From Lachnospiraceae bacterium (GTDB lineage Bacteria; Bacillota; Clostridia; Lachnospirales; Lachnospiraceae), in NCBI GenBank assembly GCA_015057555.1, contig SVEC01000008.1:1-64000 (forward strand): a DNA stretch of 64,000 nt. The letters are read 5' to 3'. Below are positions 23,676 to 32,360 of the stretch, one piece after another. Positions within the stretch are counted from its first letter, which is position 1. Each line of letters opens with the position of its first letter. Under the pieces are notes generated by a model. The model was given only the letters and a program-made list of their open reading frames with translations. It made no database searches and was not told where the DNA came from. Position numbers and translations under genes: made by a program.

Positions 23676-24078
23676 AACCCTTTCCTCCTTAATAGATTTC
23701 GTGGCGAAGCATAAAATATTCAAATATTTCTTTTCAAATTATTTTTTTGGGGATTTGTATGATATTTCAGGGTTTTACATACTAATTAGAGTTTGGTTTT
23801 TATATAAAAGGGATTGCACACTGGGTATGCATATGCCTCACCACAAAACCATCATTATTGCGGCCTCACCATCTGGCTTGGCTGTAGGAAGAATATACCA
23901 CCGTCCGTAATATATCGTAAATACCAAGTTTTTGAACATTTGTACACATCTGGAGCATTCTGTGAAATGTTAGTGAACCGATTTTACGTATTACACCTAA
24001 ATCAACTCAAACCCAGTCTCTACGAATTGGCTTTATAACTAGCTTTCAGGCCAAATATTCATTTGGGACAACAAAAAA
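23676..24078. other. 400-nt non-coding leader region of the tad operon
   Basis: No gene with a supportable start or composition is seen here. Short frames on the plus strand (for example 23814-24038) lack ribosome sites. Near 23909-23925 and 23981-23993 there are related AT-rich motifs (tttacgtattac and, inverted, gtaatatatcgtaaa) that could be paired binding sites. I looked for cyclic di-GMP riboswitch motifs on the minus strand and did not find them. The length suggests a long regulated leader of the tad transcript. Confidence 0.45.
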
Positions 24079-24108
24079 GACGAACCGAAGATTTCTCTTC
24101 GATTCGTC
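24072..24108 (-). terminator. terminator of the DHH phosphoesterase gene
   Basis: A 13-bp stem with one mismatch (gacgaa-c-cgaaga with tcttcg-a-ttcgtc), loop of four, followed on the minus strand by a run of six or seven T. It lies 24 bp after the stop at 24132. Confidence 0.9.
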
Positions 24109-24131
24109 GGTATTTTTCTACGATAGATTAT

Positions 24132-25049
24132 TTATTTTACTCCATTTACCAGCTCATCAAGCATCTTTGGAAGCATCTCGTCCATATTCTCATCTGAGAA
24201 CTGACAGGTTCCAACCTTCTTGTGGCCACCGCCACCATACTTAAGCATAAGGCTTCCTACATCAACAGTTGATGTTCTGTTAATGATGCTGTAGCCAACT
24301 GCTGCTGAACAGCCAACTCCACCCTTACCATTAACTATCCAAGCGGAAATATTCTGCTCTGGGTAGAGGCTGTAAATCATAAATCTATTGCCAGTATAGA
24401 TAGGGTCCACACCGCGAAGGTCAGTAATTATTACATCCTTCTCGATTCTTGTGTGAGCCTTAACCATCTCCTTAAACTTTTCAGTCTGCTCATTGTAAAC
24501 CTCTATACGCTCCTTAACATCTGAAAGGTTAAGAATCTCATCAGTAGTCATAGTTCTGCAGGCATCGATAAGCTCCTCCATAAGCTTATAGTTAGGAATA
24601 GTGAAGTTTCTCCAACGTCCAAGACCTGTTCTTGGATCCATTAAAAATCCGATAAGAATCCAACCTGTTGGGTTTAATATTTCGTCAACTGTAAGATTAC
24701 CTGAGTCAACCTTATCAACCGCCTCCATCATCTCATCAAACTGTGGAAATCTTTCCTTTCCACCGTAATACTCATATATAATTCTAGCACAGGAAGGAGT
24801 GATTCTGCTCTCACCCTTATACTTGCCCTCAAGCTCAAGTCTCTCATGCTCACTTGAATGGTGATCAAACCAAAGGCCACAGCCCTCTACAAATGGTACA
24901 TTTGCCAGACAGTCGTTCTCTGTAACAGGAACAAGTCCATCCTGTAAATCCTTTGGATGGGCAAATGTCCAACAATCAATAATTCCTGCCTCCTTAAGGA
25001 GGGCGCCACATGCTAATCCATCAAAATCTGAACGTGTAACTAATCTCAT
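24132..25049 (-). CDS. DHH/DHHA1-family phosphoesterase
   Basis: 305 residues. DHH motifs: R-S-D-F-D-G (residues 6-11), F-D-H-H-S-S-E-H (61-68), Asp in the A-V-D-K-V-D-S-G segment, and the C-terminal DHHA1 glycine motif K-Y-G-G-G-G-H-K-K-V-G-T-C. The family includes exopolyphosphatases, nanoRNases and cyclic dinucleotide phosphodiesterases; the short length without PAS or GGDEF domains excludes GdpP-type proteins. I cannot assign the substrate. Monocistronic with its own terminator. Confidence 0.85.
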   Translation of the reverse strand: MRLVTRSDFDGLACGALLKEAGIIDCWTFAHPKDLQDGLVPVTENDCLANVPFVEGCGLWFDHHSSEHERLELEGKYKGESRITPSCARIIYEYYGGKERFPQFDEMMEAVDKVDSGNLTVDEILNPTGWILIGFLMDPRTGLGRWRNFTIPNYKLMEELIDACRTMTTDEILNLSDVKERIEVYNEQTEKFKEMVKAHTRIEKDVIITDLRGVDPIYTGNRFMIYSLYPEQNISAWIVNGKGGVGCSAAVGYSIINRTSTVDVGSLMLKYGGGGHKKVGTCQFSDENMDEMLPKMLDELVNGVK

Positions 25050-25222
25050 ATCCTAACCCCTTTTCTAGTGTATTTTCGTGAAGTAATATTCTTTCTCCAG
25101 AACTCGTTGCACTCCCAATACTAATTTGCAAAAGTCCATTTTTATAGTATCTTATTTTGAAACATTTTTCAAGAATAAAACCACATTTTCGCTATGTTCC
25201 AATGTGTTTCCTATCCATCAAC

Positions 25223-26296
25223 TTAATAAAGCATAATGGAGTAATCACCCTGCCTTGCATCCATATCCCTCATCTTCTTATGGAGAGTGTTAAGCACTTG
25301 CTTTTTGTTTCCTGACCAGGTAGGGGATATAAGAATTTTCTTAGGTCCATCTCCGGTCACTCGGTGGATTACTATATCTGGGTTTATCTTTTGTAGAGCT
25401 TCTATAACCAAGTCTAGGTACTCATCCATCTCCATAGTTTTGAATTTTCCTTGTCTATAATCCTCCGCCAGGTCTGTGTTTTCCAGCACATGTAATAGCT
25501 GAAGCTTCATACCGAAGGGTTTTATCTTGCTATGACTATCCTGTTCAAAGACTCCCTGTTCCACGTAGAATACTGTCTCTAGCATCTCCTCCTTGGTCTC
25601 CCCAGGAAGCCCAAGAATTATATGGGTAATATAAGGTATGTTAAGCTTGTGCAGCTTTCTGACTGCTTCTTCGTACTCTGATAATGGGTAATGTCTTCTA
25701 ATATACTCTGCTGTTTTATCATGTATGGTTTGAAGTCCCAGCTCTATCCAGATAAATTTACTTCGAGAAGAATTTTCCTTAGTCTCACGGTGGTCATCCT
25801 CATCACAATCCACCCCGCCACAAGCACCACAGTATTTCTTCTGCAGTTCTCTAAGCACCTCTATAACCTCTTCCCCCAGGCAGTCTGGCCTAGTGGCTAT
25901 GGATATACCCACCACACTTTCCTCTTCAAGCGCCTCTGTCCATATACGTTTAAGGTACTCTGGATTTCCATAGGTATTGGTAAATGCCTGGAAATATATA
26001 ACGAACTTATCCCCTGCATCCTTGTTAAACTTAGCCTTACCCTGAGCGATTTGCTCCTTCACAGAAAGCACAGCCCTAGTGTCACAGCACTCATCCTGCC
26101 CATCTAGCTTTACCGCAAAATCACCGCTCCCTCCCTTGCTACAGAAGATGCAACCTCTAGTGTCTAGACTTCCATCTCTATTAGGACAGGATAGACCAGC
26201 ATCTACAGCAATCTTGTAAATCTTCTGACCATAAACATGTTTAAAATATGCATTTAAGGAATAATAAGGCTTGTCCAGCCAGTTAACATTGCTCAT
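25223..26296 (-). CDS. TIGR01212-type radical SAM protein (YtqA/MnmL-like)
   Basis: 357 residues. The iron-sulfur cysteines are Cys37, Cys49 and Cys52 (C-x11-C-x2-C), the spacing of the YtqA group, within S-C-P-N-R-D-G and G-C-I-F-C. Further landmarks are I-W-I-E-L-G-L-Q-T and I-T-H-I-I-L-G-L-P-G-E. In Bacillus the YtqA protein takes part in forming the tRNA wobble modification mnm5s2U; the same role is inferred here. There is an extra Cys-rich loop (C-G-A-C-G-G-V-D-C, about residues 162-170) that I do not know from the family. Single gene. Confidence 0.85.
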   Translation of the reverse strand: MSNVNWLDKPYYSLNAYFKHVYGQKIYKIAVDAGLSCPNRDGSLDTRGCIFCSKGGSGDFAVKLDGQDECCDTRAVLSVKEQIAQGKAKFNKDAGDKFVIYFQAFTNTYGNPEYLKRIWTEALEEESVVGISIATRPDCLGEEVIEVLRELQKKYCGACGGVDCDEDDHRETKENSSRSKFIWIELGLQTIHDKTAEYIRRHYPLSEYEEAVRKLHKLNIPYITHIILGLPGETKEEMLETVFYVEQGVFEQDSHSKIKPFGMKLQLLHVLENTDLAEDYRQGKFKTMEMDEYLDLVIEALQKINPDIVIHRVTGDGPKKILISPTWSGNKKQVLNTLHKKMRDMDARQGDYSIMLY

Positions 26297-26346
26297 AATT
26301 GTCCCCTTAGTTCCACTACATCAAATCCACCAGCTTTTAACTAACA

Positions 26347-26395
26347 AAAAGCAACAGCATCCTGTAAGATTATCTCACATAACACTGCTGCTTTT
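26347..26395. terminator. terminator between the YtqA-like and surface protein genes
   Basis: Arms aaaagcaacag (26347-26357) and ctgctgctttt (26385-26395) pair with one wobble on the minus strand, loop 27 nt. It is located 46 bp after the stop of the surface protein gene at 26442. Confidence 0.7.
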
Positions 26396-26441
26396 CAATA
26401 TGGATTATTTCGATGGTTAATATTAAATCTCTACGTAATCA

Positions 26442-29267
26442 CTAACGTACTTTCTTCTTTCTCTTGTCAGTGACAAGTATGCCTATACCGCACATAGCCA
26501 TCAACGCAAATATATTCATCACATTTGATGTATCTGAGGTCTTTGGACTTCCATCATTCTTTGCTGCTCCACATACGCTACACTTAGTACCTGAAGCATC
26601 TGTATAGATATGCTCCTCAACCACCTTGTGGCCACATACATCACAGGTCTTAGCATGTGTTCCATCCTTTGCATCTGACCAATCACCATAGACATGCTCA
26701 CATTCAGCACCAAATATATACTGAACTGTCATTTCCTTACTATATGCTTCTATATCATCCTCGGACAATGCAACACCATTTACAACCACAACAACATCTT
26801 CTGCAAAAACATATCCCTCTGCCGCAACTGCCATAAAAGCGGCTCCATAGCTTGTATTCTCATCAAAATAGCCGTAGAAGGGATTGTATCTGCCATTTTT
26901 TTCAAAAAACCAGCCTCGTCCATATTCCAGTGAAACATAATAATTTGCACCTTCTGGCACCGAAATCTGTGGAGGAATGCTTGAGTGATGTCCCGCAACT
27001 GGCTTGGTAACTGTAAATTCTACTTTCTCTATAACCTTTAAGCCATTTGTATATGTCTTTGATATATCAAATCCATCCTGATATGCCTTTATGCTTTCAT
27101 CTACTGATCCATTTACATAAACCACTGTGGCATCCTTATCAAATTTGTAGCCTGGCTTTGGGGTAACATAAATACTCAATTGATATACTTTTCCTTCTTC
27201 AAATGTACCACCAAATTCCTCAAAGGACTCTTTCTTATCGTTCCATACCAACCATGTCATATATACTATTCCATAATTTGCACCTCCAGGAACTGTTGCA
27301 GCTACAGTAGCCTTTTCGCCAAGCTTCATCTCTGGTACATTATCCACTCTAACCTCTGACACAAGAGTCTCAAAGGAAGTATGACAACAGGCCAGATGAG
27401 CTATATTAGGCAGAACTGTGATTCTATCAGAATAATCTTCCCCATCTACAGTAGCATCTGCATATATTTCGAATTCATAGCCTTCCTTTGCTGCGAAGCA
27501 TAAATCAAGATAGTACTCATGTCCATTTTCAAATGTAGTAGCCAGCTCTCCTGTGTTATAATCCAACCACTCTGCTGAGGTAATTACATAATTTGCACCA
27601 TCAGGAACCTTAATTGTATCAACTGTTGCCTTCTGCCCAACAACCGGCTTTTTAACTCCATCCACCTGAAGCTTGTCTATAACCTTACAGAAGGAATATG
27701 TCTTTAAATAATGTGCCCAGTCAGCAGAAGCTCCACTATTAGCATAATCTACCCCATCCACATTAATTATAACATCCTCTGAGAACTCATAGCCTTTCTT
27801 TGGCGAAAATTCAACATATAAATCATAGGATTTACCGCTTTGGAAGGTGTCCTCTGTTATTTCATCACCGTTAGATAATCCCCACCATGCAAAAGCTGTA
27901 TAATTAGCATCTGCTGGAACCTCTATAGCAAAATCTCTACTATACTCACCCTTTTTTATAGTCTCTCCCACAGCAGCTGTCGGGAGATTCTTAACATAAA
28001 CCTTATCAATTACAGATGCAAAGGATTGTCTTACACTATGATATGCCACATCCGGACCATAACCCGCAAAGTAACGCTGATCATCTATACATAGCTCTAA
28101 TTCACTTGATAAGAAATACCCAGCTTCTGGATATATTTCCATATTAAACTCATATACATCTCCATTCTGGAAGGTTCCACTTCTATTCCCTTCTCCATCT
28201 GTCCAGTATCCAAATATTTTATACCCACTTCCATTAGGCACTGGTATTTCAATGAGCTTATCCTCAAATGCTTTACCTATCTGAGCCTTTGGTATATCAG
28301 CTTCACTAACAGAAATCTCTTCTATAACTTTACCAAAGCTTGTAACATAATCTATGCTTACCAAAGCAGGCTCATAGCTGTTTCCATAATACTCTACATT
28401 AGAATTTATCTGCACATCTTCCGAGAATTCGTACCCAAGATTTGCCTTGGCATTCACTACCAGCTTATATGTCCTACCATTTGCAAATGTATGAGTCTCA
28501 TCTACAGTAGTGTAAGCTTTATTCTCTGCATCATACATGTACCAAGCTCCAGTTACACTATAATTTGTACCAGAAGCACTGTAAGCCGTAGCCTTCTCGC
28601 CAACTACCGGTGTAGGCACATCTGATAACTCTATAACATCAATAGTTCCATCAAGCTGAGGATAACACCAAAAATCAAAGTATCTGGCTGGAATATCACC
28701 ACCTAATAAATTCACATCAGCAGCGCTACCATTTACTGCCACAGTTGTTGTGGTAGTAAGTGTATATCCTGGTTCTGGGGTTACAACAAAGCACAACTGC
28801 AATTGATCAACACTTCTTAGCTTTTCATATTCACTAATTGGATTGCCACCAGCGTCTTGCCAGCCAAAATAACCATCACGTGGGTTAATTTCAACATTAT
28901 AACCCACTCCATTATTAGTAAATACCGGTGCAGGATTAATTTCACCTGCTCTAGGTACTGTTACAGTTATATCAACTGTGGCAATTTCTATATCTGTAGG
29001 AGCTCCGTTAAGGGATGGTTTTGACATAAGTTGCCCACTGTTTGGTGCTTCGTCATGTGACTGCTCTGACGATACGGTAGCATCACTAAGAGTTCCCTTT
29101 TCAGTACCAGTCTCTTCCCCTAGAGTCGCATCTAATATAACTAAATCCTCATCTACTTCAGATGCATGTGCTACATCCACCGGGCTCCCAGCTACTGAAA
29201 GCACCATAGCAATAGCTACGCAAAAGCTGCATATTTTCCTCATTAATAGCTTACTTGTTTTCTTCAT
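26442..29267 (-). CDS. wall-anchored repeat surface protein
   Basis: 941 residues. Signal peptide of about 35 residues (M-K-K-T start, hydrophobic core, cleavage near H-A-S). Six or so repeat modules of 95-110 residues follow; each has V-G-x-K-A-T, V-P-x-G-A-N-Y, W, T-F-x-x-G, a P-K-x-G-Y-x-F stretch and V-x-V-x-G-V. Near the end is a Cys/His module (C-E-H-V-Y-G-D-W, T-C-D-V-C-G-H, K-C-S-V-C-G-A) frequent in clostridial exported proteins. The sorting signal is S-P-K-T-S-D followed by a hydrophobic helix and K-R-K-K-K, an LPXTG-type signal with Ser where Gly is usual. It should be attached to peptidoglycan by a sortase. Its ligand is unknown; adhesin is a reasonable guess. Monocistronic. Confidence 0.85.
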   Translation of the reverse strand: MKKTSKLLMRKICSFCVAIAMVLSVAGSPVDVAHASEVDEDLVILDATLGEETGTEKGTLSDATVSSEQSHDEAPNSGQLMSKPSLNGAPTDIEIATVDITVTVPRAGEINPAPVFTNNGVGYNVEINPRDGYFGWQDAGGNPISEYEKLRSVDQLQLCFVVTPEPGYTLTTTTTVAVNGSAADVNLLGGDIPARYFDFWCYPQLDGTIDVIELSDVPTPVVGEKATAYSASGTNYSVTGAWYMYDAENKAYTTVDETHTFANGRTYKLVVNAKANLGYEFSEDVQINSNVEYYGNSYEPALVSIDYVTSFGKVIEEISVSEADIPKAQIGKAFEDKLIEIPVPNGSGYKIFGYWTDGEGNRSGTFQNGDVYEFNMEIYPEAGYFLSSELELCIDDQRYFAGYGPDVAYHSVRQSFASVIDKVYVKNLPTAAVGETIKKGEYSRDFAIEVPADANYTAFAWWGLSNGDEITEDTFQSGKSYDLYVEFSPKKGYEFSEDVIINVDGVDYANSGASADWAHYLKTYSFCKVIDKLQVDGVKKPVVGQKATVDTIKVPDGANYVITSAEWLDYNTGELATTFENGHEYYLDLCFAAKEGYEFEIYADATVDGEDYSDRITVLPNIAHLACCHTSFETLVSEVRVDNVPEMKLGEKATVAATVPGGANYGIVYMTWLVWNDKKESFEEFGGTFEEGKVYQLSIYVTPKPGYKFDKDATVVYVNGSVDESIKAYQDGFDISKTYTNGLKVIEKVEFTVTKPVAGHHSSIPPQISVPEGANYYVSLEYGRGWFFEKNGRYNPFYGYFDENTSYGAAFMAVAAEGYVFAEDVVVVVNGVALSEDDIEAYSKEMTVQYIFGAECEHVYGDWSDAKDGTHAKTCDVCGHKVVEEHIYTDASGTKCSVCGAAKNDGSPKTSDTSNVMNIFALMAMCGIGILVTDKRKKKVR

Positions 29268-29465
29268 AACTAGTCTCCTTTCTTTTGTATATAATATATT
29301 ATTTCTGTCCTATATAATCTGGATTAATTATATCAAAATTCTAGCAATCTAACAATCAAATTATTGTGTTTTTTTTTAAAACTTAAATTCTTTACTGTAT
29401 TTTAGTCTTACACCAAAATTTTTTCGTTTGTTCTTCATATTCATTAGGTTTTGTCATATTCTAGT

Positions 29466-29503
29466 CAAAAAAATTTCCAGTAGCCAAATGCTAGCCACTG
29501 GAA
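29466..29503 (-). terminator. terminator of the trmL-aminotransferase-regulator operon
   Basis: On the minus strand TTCCAGT and ACTGGAA arms with an inner AGC/GCT pair enclose a short loop and are followed by a run of seven T. It lies 30 bp after the trmL stop. Confidence 0.85.
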
Positions 29504-29533
29504 TACTCTTCACATCATTTATAATACATATAT

Positions 29534-30025
29534 CTACCACTCATACCTATGTAGCTGTCCCTCCTCCTCAAGTCTAGGAAAATCCTGCTGTCTTAACGCC
29601 TCATACACCATAATGGCCACAGAATTGGACAGGTTAAGAGACCTCTCACCCGGCATCATAGGTATTCTCACACAGGTATCCTTACTCTCTAAAAGAATCT
29701 CCTCAGGTATTCCTCTACTCTCCGGACCAAACATAATATATGCATCCTGTGGATACTCCACATCGGTGTACTTCTGCTTAGACTTGGTTGTAGCCATGTA
29801 AATCACTGCATCAGGATTTTTAGCTTTAAAGTCATCAAAATCCTCATACACTGTAACATCAAGCTTTGGCCAGTAGTCAAGTCCTGCTCTCTTTAACATC
29901 TTGTCATTTATCTGAAATCCCAGAGGCTCTATCAAATGAAGACGCGCACCTGTTGCTACGCAGGTGCGCCCTATATTTCCTGTATTTGCCGGCATCTCTG
30001 GTTCGTATAATACTATATTTAGCAT
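29534..30025 (-). CDS. trmL: tRNA (cytidine/uridine-34 2'-O)-methyltransferase TrmL
   Basis: 163 residues, the family length. SPOUT-fold landmarks: N-I-V-L-Y-E-P-E-M-P-A-N-T-G-N-I-G-R at the start, F-G-P-E-S-R-G-I-P near residue 100, and R-I-P-M-M-P-G-E-R-S-L-N-L-S-N-S-V-A, which forms the knot that binds S-adenosylmethionine. It methylates the wobble ribose of leucine tRNAs. It is 22 nt downstream of the aminotransferase. Confidence 0.95.
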   Translation of the reverse strand: MLNIVLYEPEMPANTGNIGRTCVATGARLHLIEPLGFQINDKMLKRAGLDYWPKLDVTVYEDFDDFKAKNPDAVIYMATTKSKQKYTDVEYPQDAYIMFGPESRGIPEEILLESKDTCVRIPMMPGERSLNLSNSVAIMVYEALRQQDFPRLEEEGQLHRYEW

Positions 30026-30047
30026 AATAAACCATATCCTTTACAAA

Positions 30048-31217
30048 CTATTTATCTCTTAATCTACCTATAAAGTTACCCAGTCTCTTCATAGCCTCTC
30101 TAAGCTCATCTATAGAGTAAGCGTAAGAAATTCTAAGGAAGCCCTCACCGCAATCGCCAAATGCTGTTCCTGGTACTACTGCAAGCTCCTCCTCCTGAAG
30201 AAGTCTTGTGGCAAACTCATCACTAGTCATACCAAACTCCTTAATGCATGGGAACATGTAGAATGCTCCAAGTGGCTCGAAGCAAGGAAGTCCCATCTCC
30301 TCGAAGGTCTTCATAAGGAAATGTCTTCTCTGGTCGTATGAGGTCTTCATACGCTCTATGTCCTTGTCACCATCCTTAATAGCGCTAATAGCCGCATACT
30401 GGCTGGTGGTAGGAGCACACATTATTGCAAACTGGTGAACCTTAGTCATCTGCTCTGCAATAATCTTAGGTGCAAGAGCATAGCCTAATCTCCATCCTGT
30501 CATAGCGTATGCCTTAGAGAAACCATTTATGATGATTGTTCTCTCCTTCATACCTGGGAGGGAACCGATGGTGCAGTGCTGTGCCTCACCGTATGTAAGC
30601 TCTGAATATATCTCGTCTGAGATAACAAATATATCCTTCTCCTGACAGATCTTAGCTATAGGCTCAAGGTCCTCCTTAGTCATAATAGCTCCTGTAGGGT
30701 TACTAGGATATGCAAGTATAAGTATCTTAGTCTTATCAGTGATTGCACCAAGAAGCTCCTCTGGTGTAAGTCTAAACTGATTCTCATTCTTAAGTGCTAT
30801 AGTTACAGGCACTCCACCTGCAAGCTCAACACAAGGTACATATGATACATAGCAAGGCTCAGGAATAATAACCTCATCACCTGGGTCAAGCATTGCTCTA
30901 AAGGCCAGGTCGATACCCTCACTACCACCTACGGTAATAAGTGCCTCCTTCTTGTAATCATAGTCCACGTTATATTTTCTCTTATACCACTTACAGATTT
31001 CCTCTCTAAGCTCAAGGAGACCTGAGTTTGAAGTATAGAAGGTCTTACCCTTCTCCAGAGAGTAGATACCCTCTTCTCTAATATGCCAAGGCGTATCGAA
31101 GTCTGGCTCACCAACACCAAGGGATATAGCCTCTGGCATCTCACTCACGATATCGAAGAACTTTCTGATGCCTGATGGCTTAATATTTGTAATTGTCTGT
31201 GATAATGGATTTCTCAT
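30048..31217 (-). CDS. class I/II pyridoxal-phosphate aminotransferase
   Basis: 389 residues. Fold type I landmarks: V-G-G-S-E-G-I-D-L-A, A-Y-P-S-N-P-T-G-A, D-E-I-Y-S-E-L, and the PLP lysine in F-S-K-A-Y-A-M-T-G-W-R-L-G near residue 235. Similar to aspartate/aromatic-type enzymes in Firmicutes; the exact amino acid cannot be read. It begins at the base where the regulator ends (TAATG overlap). Transcription with an Lrp-type regulator fits an amino-acid related role. Confidence 0.88.
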   Translation of the reverse strand: MRNPLSQTITNIKPSGIRKFFDIVSEMPEAISLGVGEPDFDTPWHIREEGIYSLEKGKTFYTSNSGLLELREEICKWYKRKYNVDYDYKKEALITVGGSEGIDLAFRAMLDPGDEVIIPEPCYVSYVPCVELAGGVPVTIALKNENQFRLTPEELLGAITDKTKILILAYPSNPTGAIMTKEDLEPIAKICQEKDIFVISDEIYSELTYGEAQHCTIGSLPGMKERTIIINGFSKAYAMTGWRLGYALAPKIIAEQMTKVHQFAIMCAPTTSQYAAISAIKDGDKDIERMKTSYDQRRHFLMKTFEEMGLPCFEPLGAFYMFPCIKEFGMTSDEFATRLLQEEELAVVPGTAFGDCGEGFLRISYAYSIDELREAMKRLGNFIGRLRDK

Positions 31218-31699
31218 TATGGTACTATTGCCAACCTTTCATCTTTCTTAATCATATCAAACTTAATTCCATGATCCTTGTATTTCTTAAGTACAAAATG
31301 TGTAGAAGTGCTTATAACTGTCTCCATAACAGCAAGCTTCTCAGATACGAAGCGTGAAACCTCTCTAAGGGTCTTGCCCTGTATAATAACTGTAAAGTCA
31401 AATGCGCCTGCCATAAGGTAAACTGCATTAACCTCCTCATAGTTATATATTCTCTCTGCGATTTTGTCAAAGCCCTGACCTCTCTGCGGAGTAACCTTAA
31501 CCTCGATAAGAGCAGTAACCTTTTCCTCTGCCACCTTATCCCAGTCAATCATAGTATGGTAACCACAGATTACCTTGCTATCCTCCATGGCCTTAATATC
31601 CGCGGCCACCGCCGCCTCGTCCAAGCCAAGCATACTGGCTATATCTTTTACAGTAAGTCTACTGTCATTTTCAAGAAGCTTTAAAATGTCGTTGTTCAT
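31217..31699 (-). CDS. Lrp/AsnC-family transcription regulator
   Basis: 160 residues from ATG 31699 (AGAGGTAAGAGT upstream). The N-terminal winged helix (L-L-E-N-D-S-R-L-T-V-K-D-I-A, L-G-L-D-E-A-A-V-A) is followed by the RAM ligand domain with V-Y-L-M-A-G-A-F-D-F. Members bind amino acids and form octamers. It overlaps the aminotransferase start by one base, so the regulator and enzyme are coupled. A palindrome at 31723-31740 lies 24 bp upstream of the ATG, suggesting autoregulation. Confidence 0.92.
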   Translation of the reverse strand: MNNDILKLLENDSRLTVKDIASMLGLDEAAVAADIKAMEDSKVICGYHTMIDWDKVAEEKVTALIEVKVTPQRGQGFDKIAERIYNYEEVNAVYLMAGAFDFTVIIQGKTLREVSRFVSEKLAVMETVISTSTHFVLKKYKDHGIKFDMIKKDERLAIVP

Positions 31700-31722
31700 A
31701 CTCTTACCTCTTTCTTTTTTTG

Positions 31723-31740
31723 TAGTGTCTAAAGACACTA
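31723..31740. promoter_or_regulatory. 18-bp palindrome upstream of the Lrp-type gene
   Basis: TAGTGTCT-AA-AGACACTA, perfect 8-bp arms with a 2-bp centre, 24 bp before the regulator ATG. It could be an operator for this regulator. It could also form a leader RNA hairpin. Confidence 0.6.
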
Positions 31741-31820
31741 ATTATTTTTTATTTATATATACAATTTAAGGGACTTTCACAAAAAATGATTACGCCCTAA
31801 TTAACTAAGTATAGTGGAAT

Positions 31821-32357
31821 CTACCTTCCATACAACTCATACTCATATATTATTTCATTAGTCTCTATATCTTTAACCACACCATATACATATAAATCCT
31901 CTGGTTTTACTCCAGTTAGAGCTTGATTCCATGCTGCTTCTGCAACAAAAACCTTTACATCTTTCTCCGTTATAGATTCTCCTAATTGTTCTTTTTTACA
32001 TTTAACAACAATCTCTGTATATGTATCATTACATTCAAGTAGAATACCATATTGCTTAAGAACAGACTCATAATACGCAAAACCTTCATTGCCTATATTC
32101 AATAATTCATCTATTTGTTCTTCATTTGCTACAAATATCAAATCCCCATTTTCTGAATAAACACTATCATACGTTCCCTCATACATTAATGCTCCTTTTA
32201 TTTCATTCGAATATTCTGTCGCATCAAACCCCAAAACATCTAAAACTTTTTGTGGGATATAATATTTTTCTTCACCACAACCAGATAATGTAAAAATGCA
32301 CACCATCAATAAAATAATGAGTTTAATCTTTTTTGCATTATATATTTTATAACTCAT
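31821..32357 (-). CDS. lipoprotein, candidate immunity protein of the LXG toxin
   Basis: 178 residues. Signal peptide with lipobox L-S-G-C (cleavage before Cys27), so it should be lipidated and exposed outside the membrane. The mature part is about 150 acidic residues with no family I recognise. It is the last gene of a four-gene unit, three bases after the LXG toxin stop, exactly where immunity genes are placed. Lipoprotein or exported immunity proteins are known for LXG toxins that act on the outer face (the TipC group). The low GC content matches the toxin and not the flanks. Confidence 0.6.
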   Translation of the reverse strand: MSYKIYNAKKIKLIILLMVCIFTLSGCGEEKYYIPQKVLDVLGFDATEYSNEIKGALMYEGTYDSVYSENGDLIFVANEEQIDELLNIGNEGFAYYESVLKQYGILLECNDTYTEIVVKCKKEQLGESITEKDVKVFVAEAAWNQALTGVKPEDLYVYGVVKDIETNEIIYEYELYGR

Positions 32358-32360
32358 TAC

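Noticed and set aside
23814..24038. Plus-strand ORF in the tad leader
   Set aside because: No ribosome site, composition unlike neighbours, no recognisable motif.
23676..24078. Cyclic di-GMP riboswitch upstream of tad
   Set aside because: The conserved aptamer motifs were not found on the minus strand.
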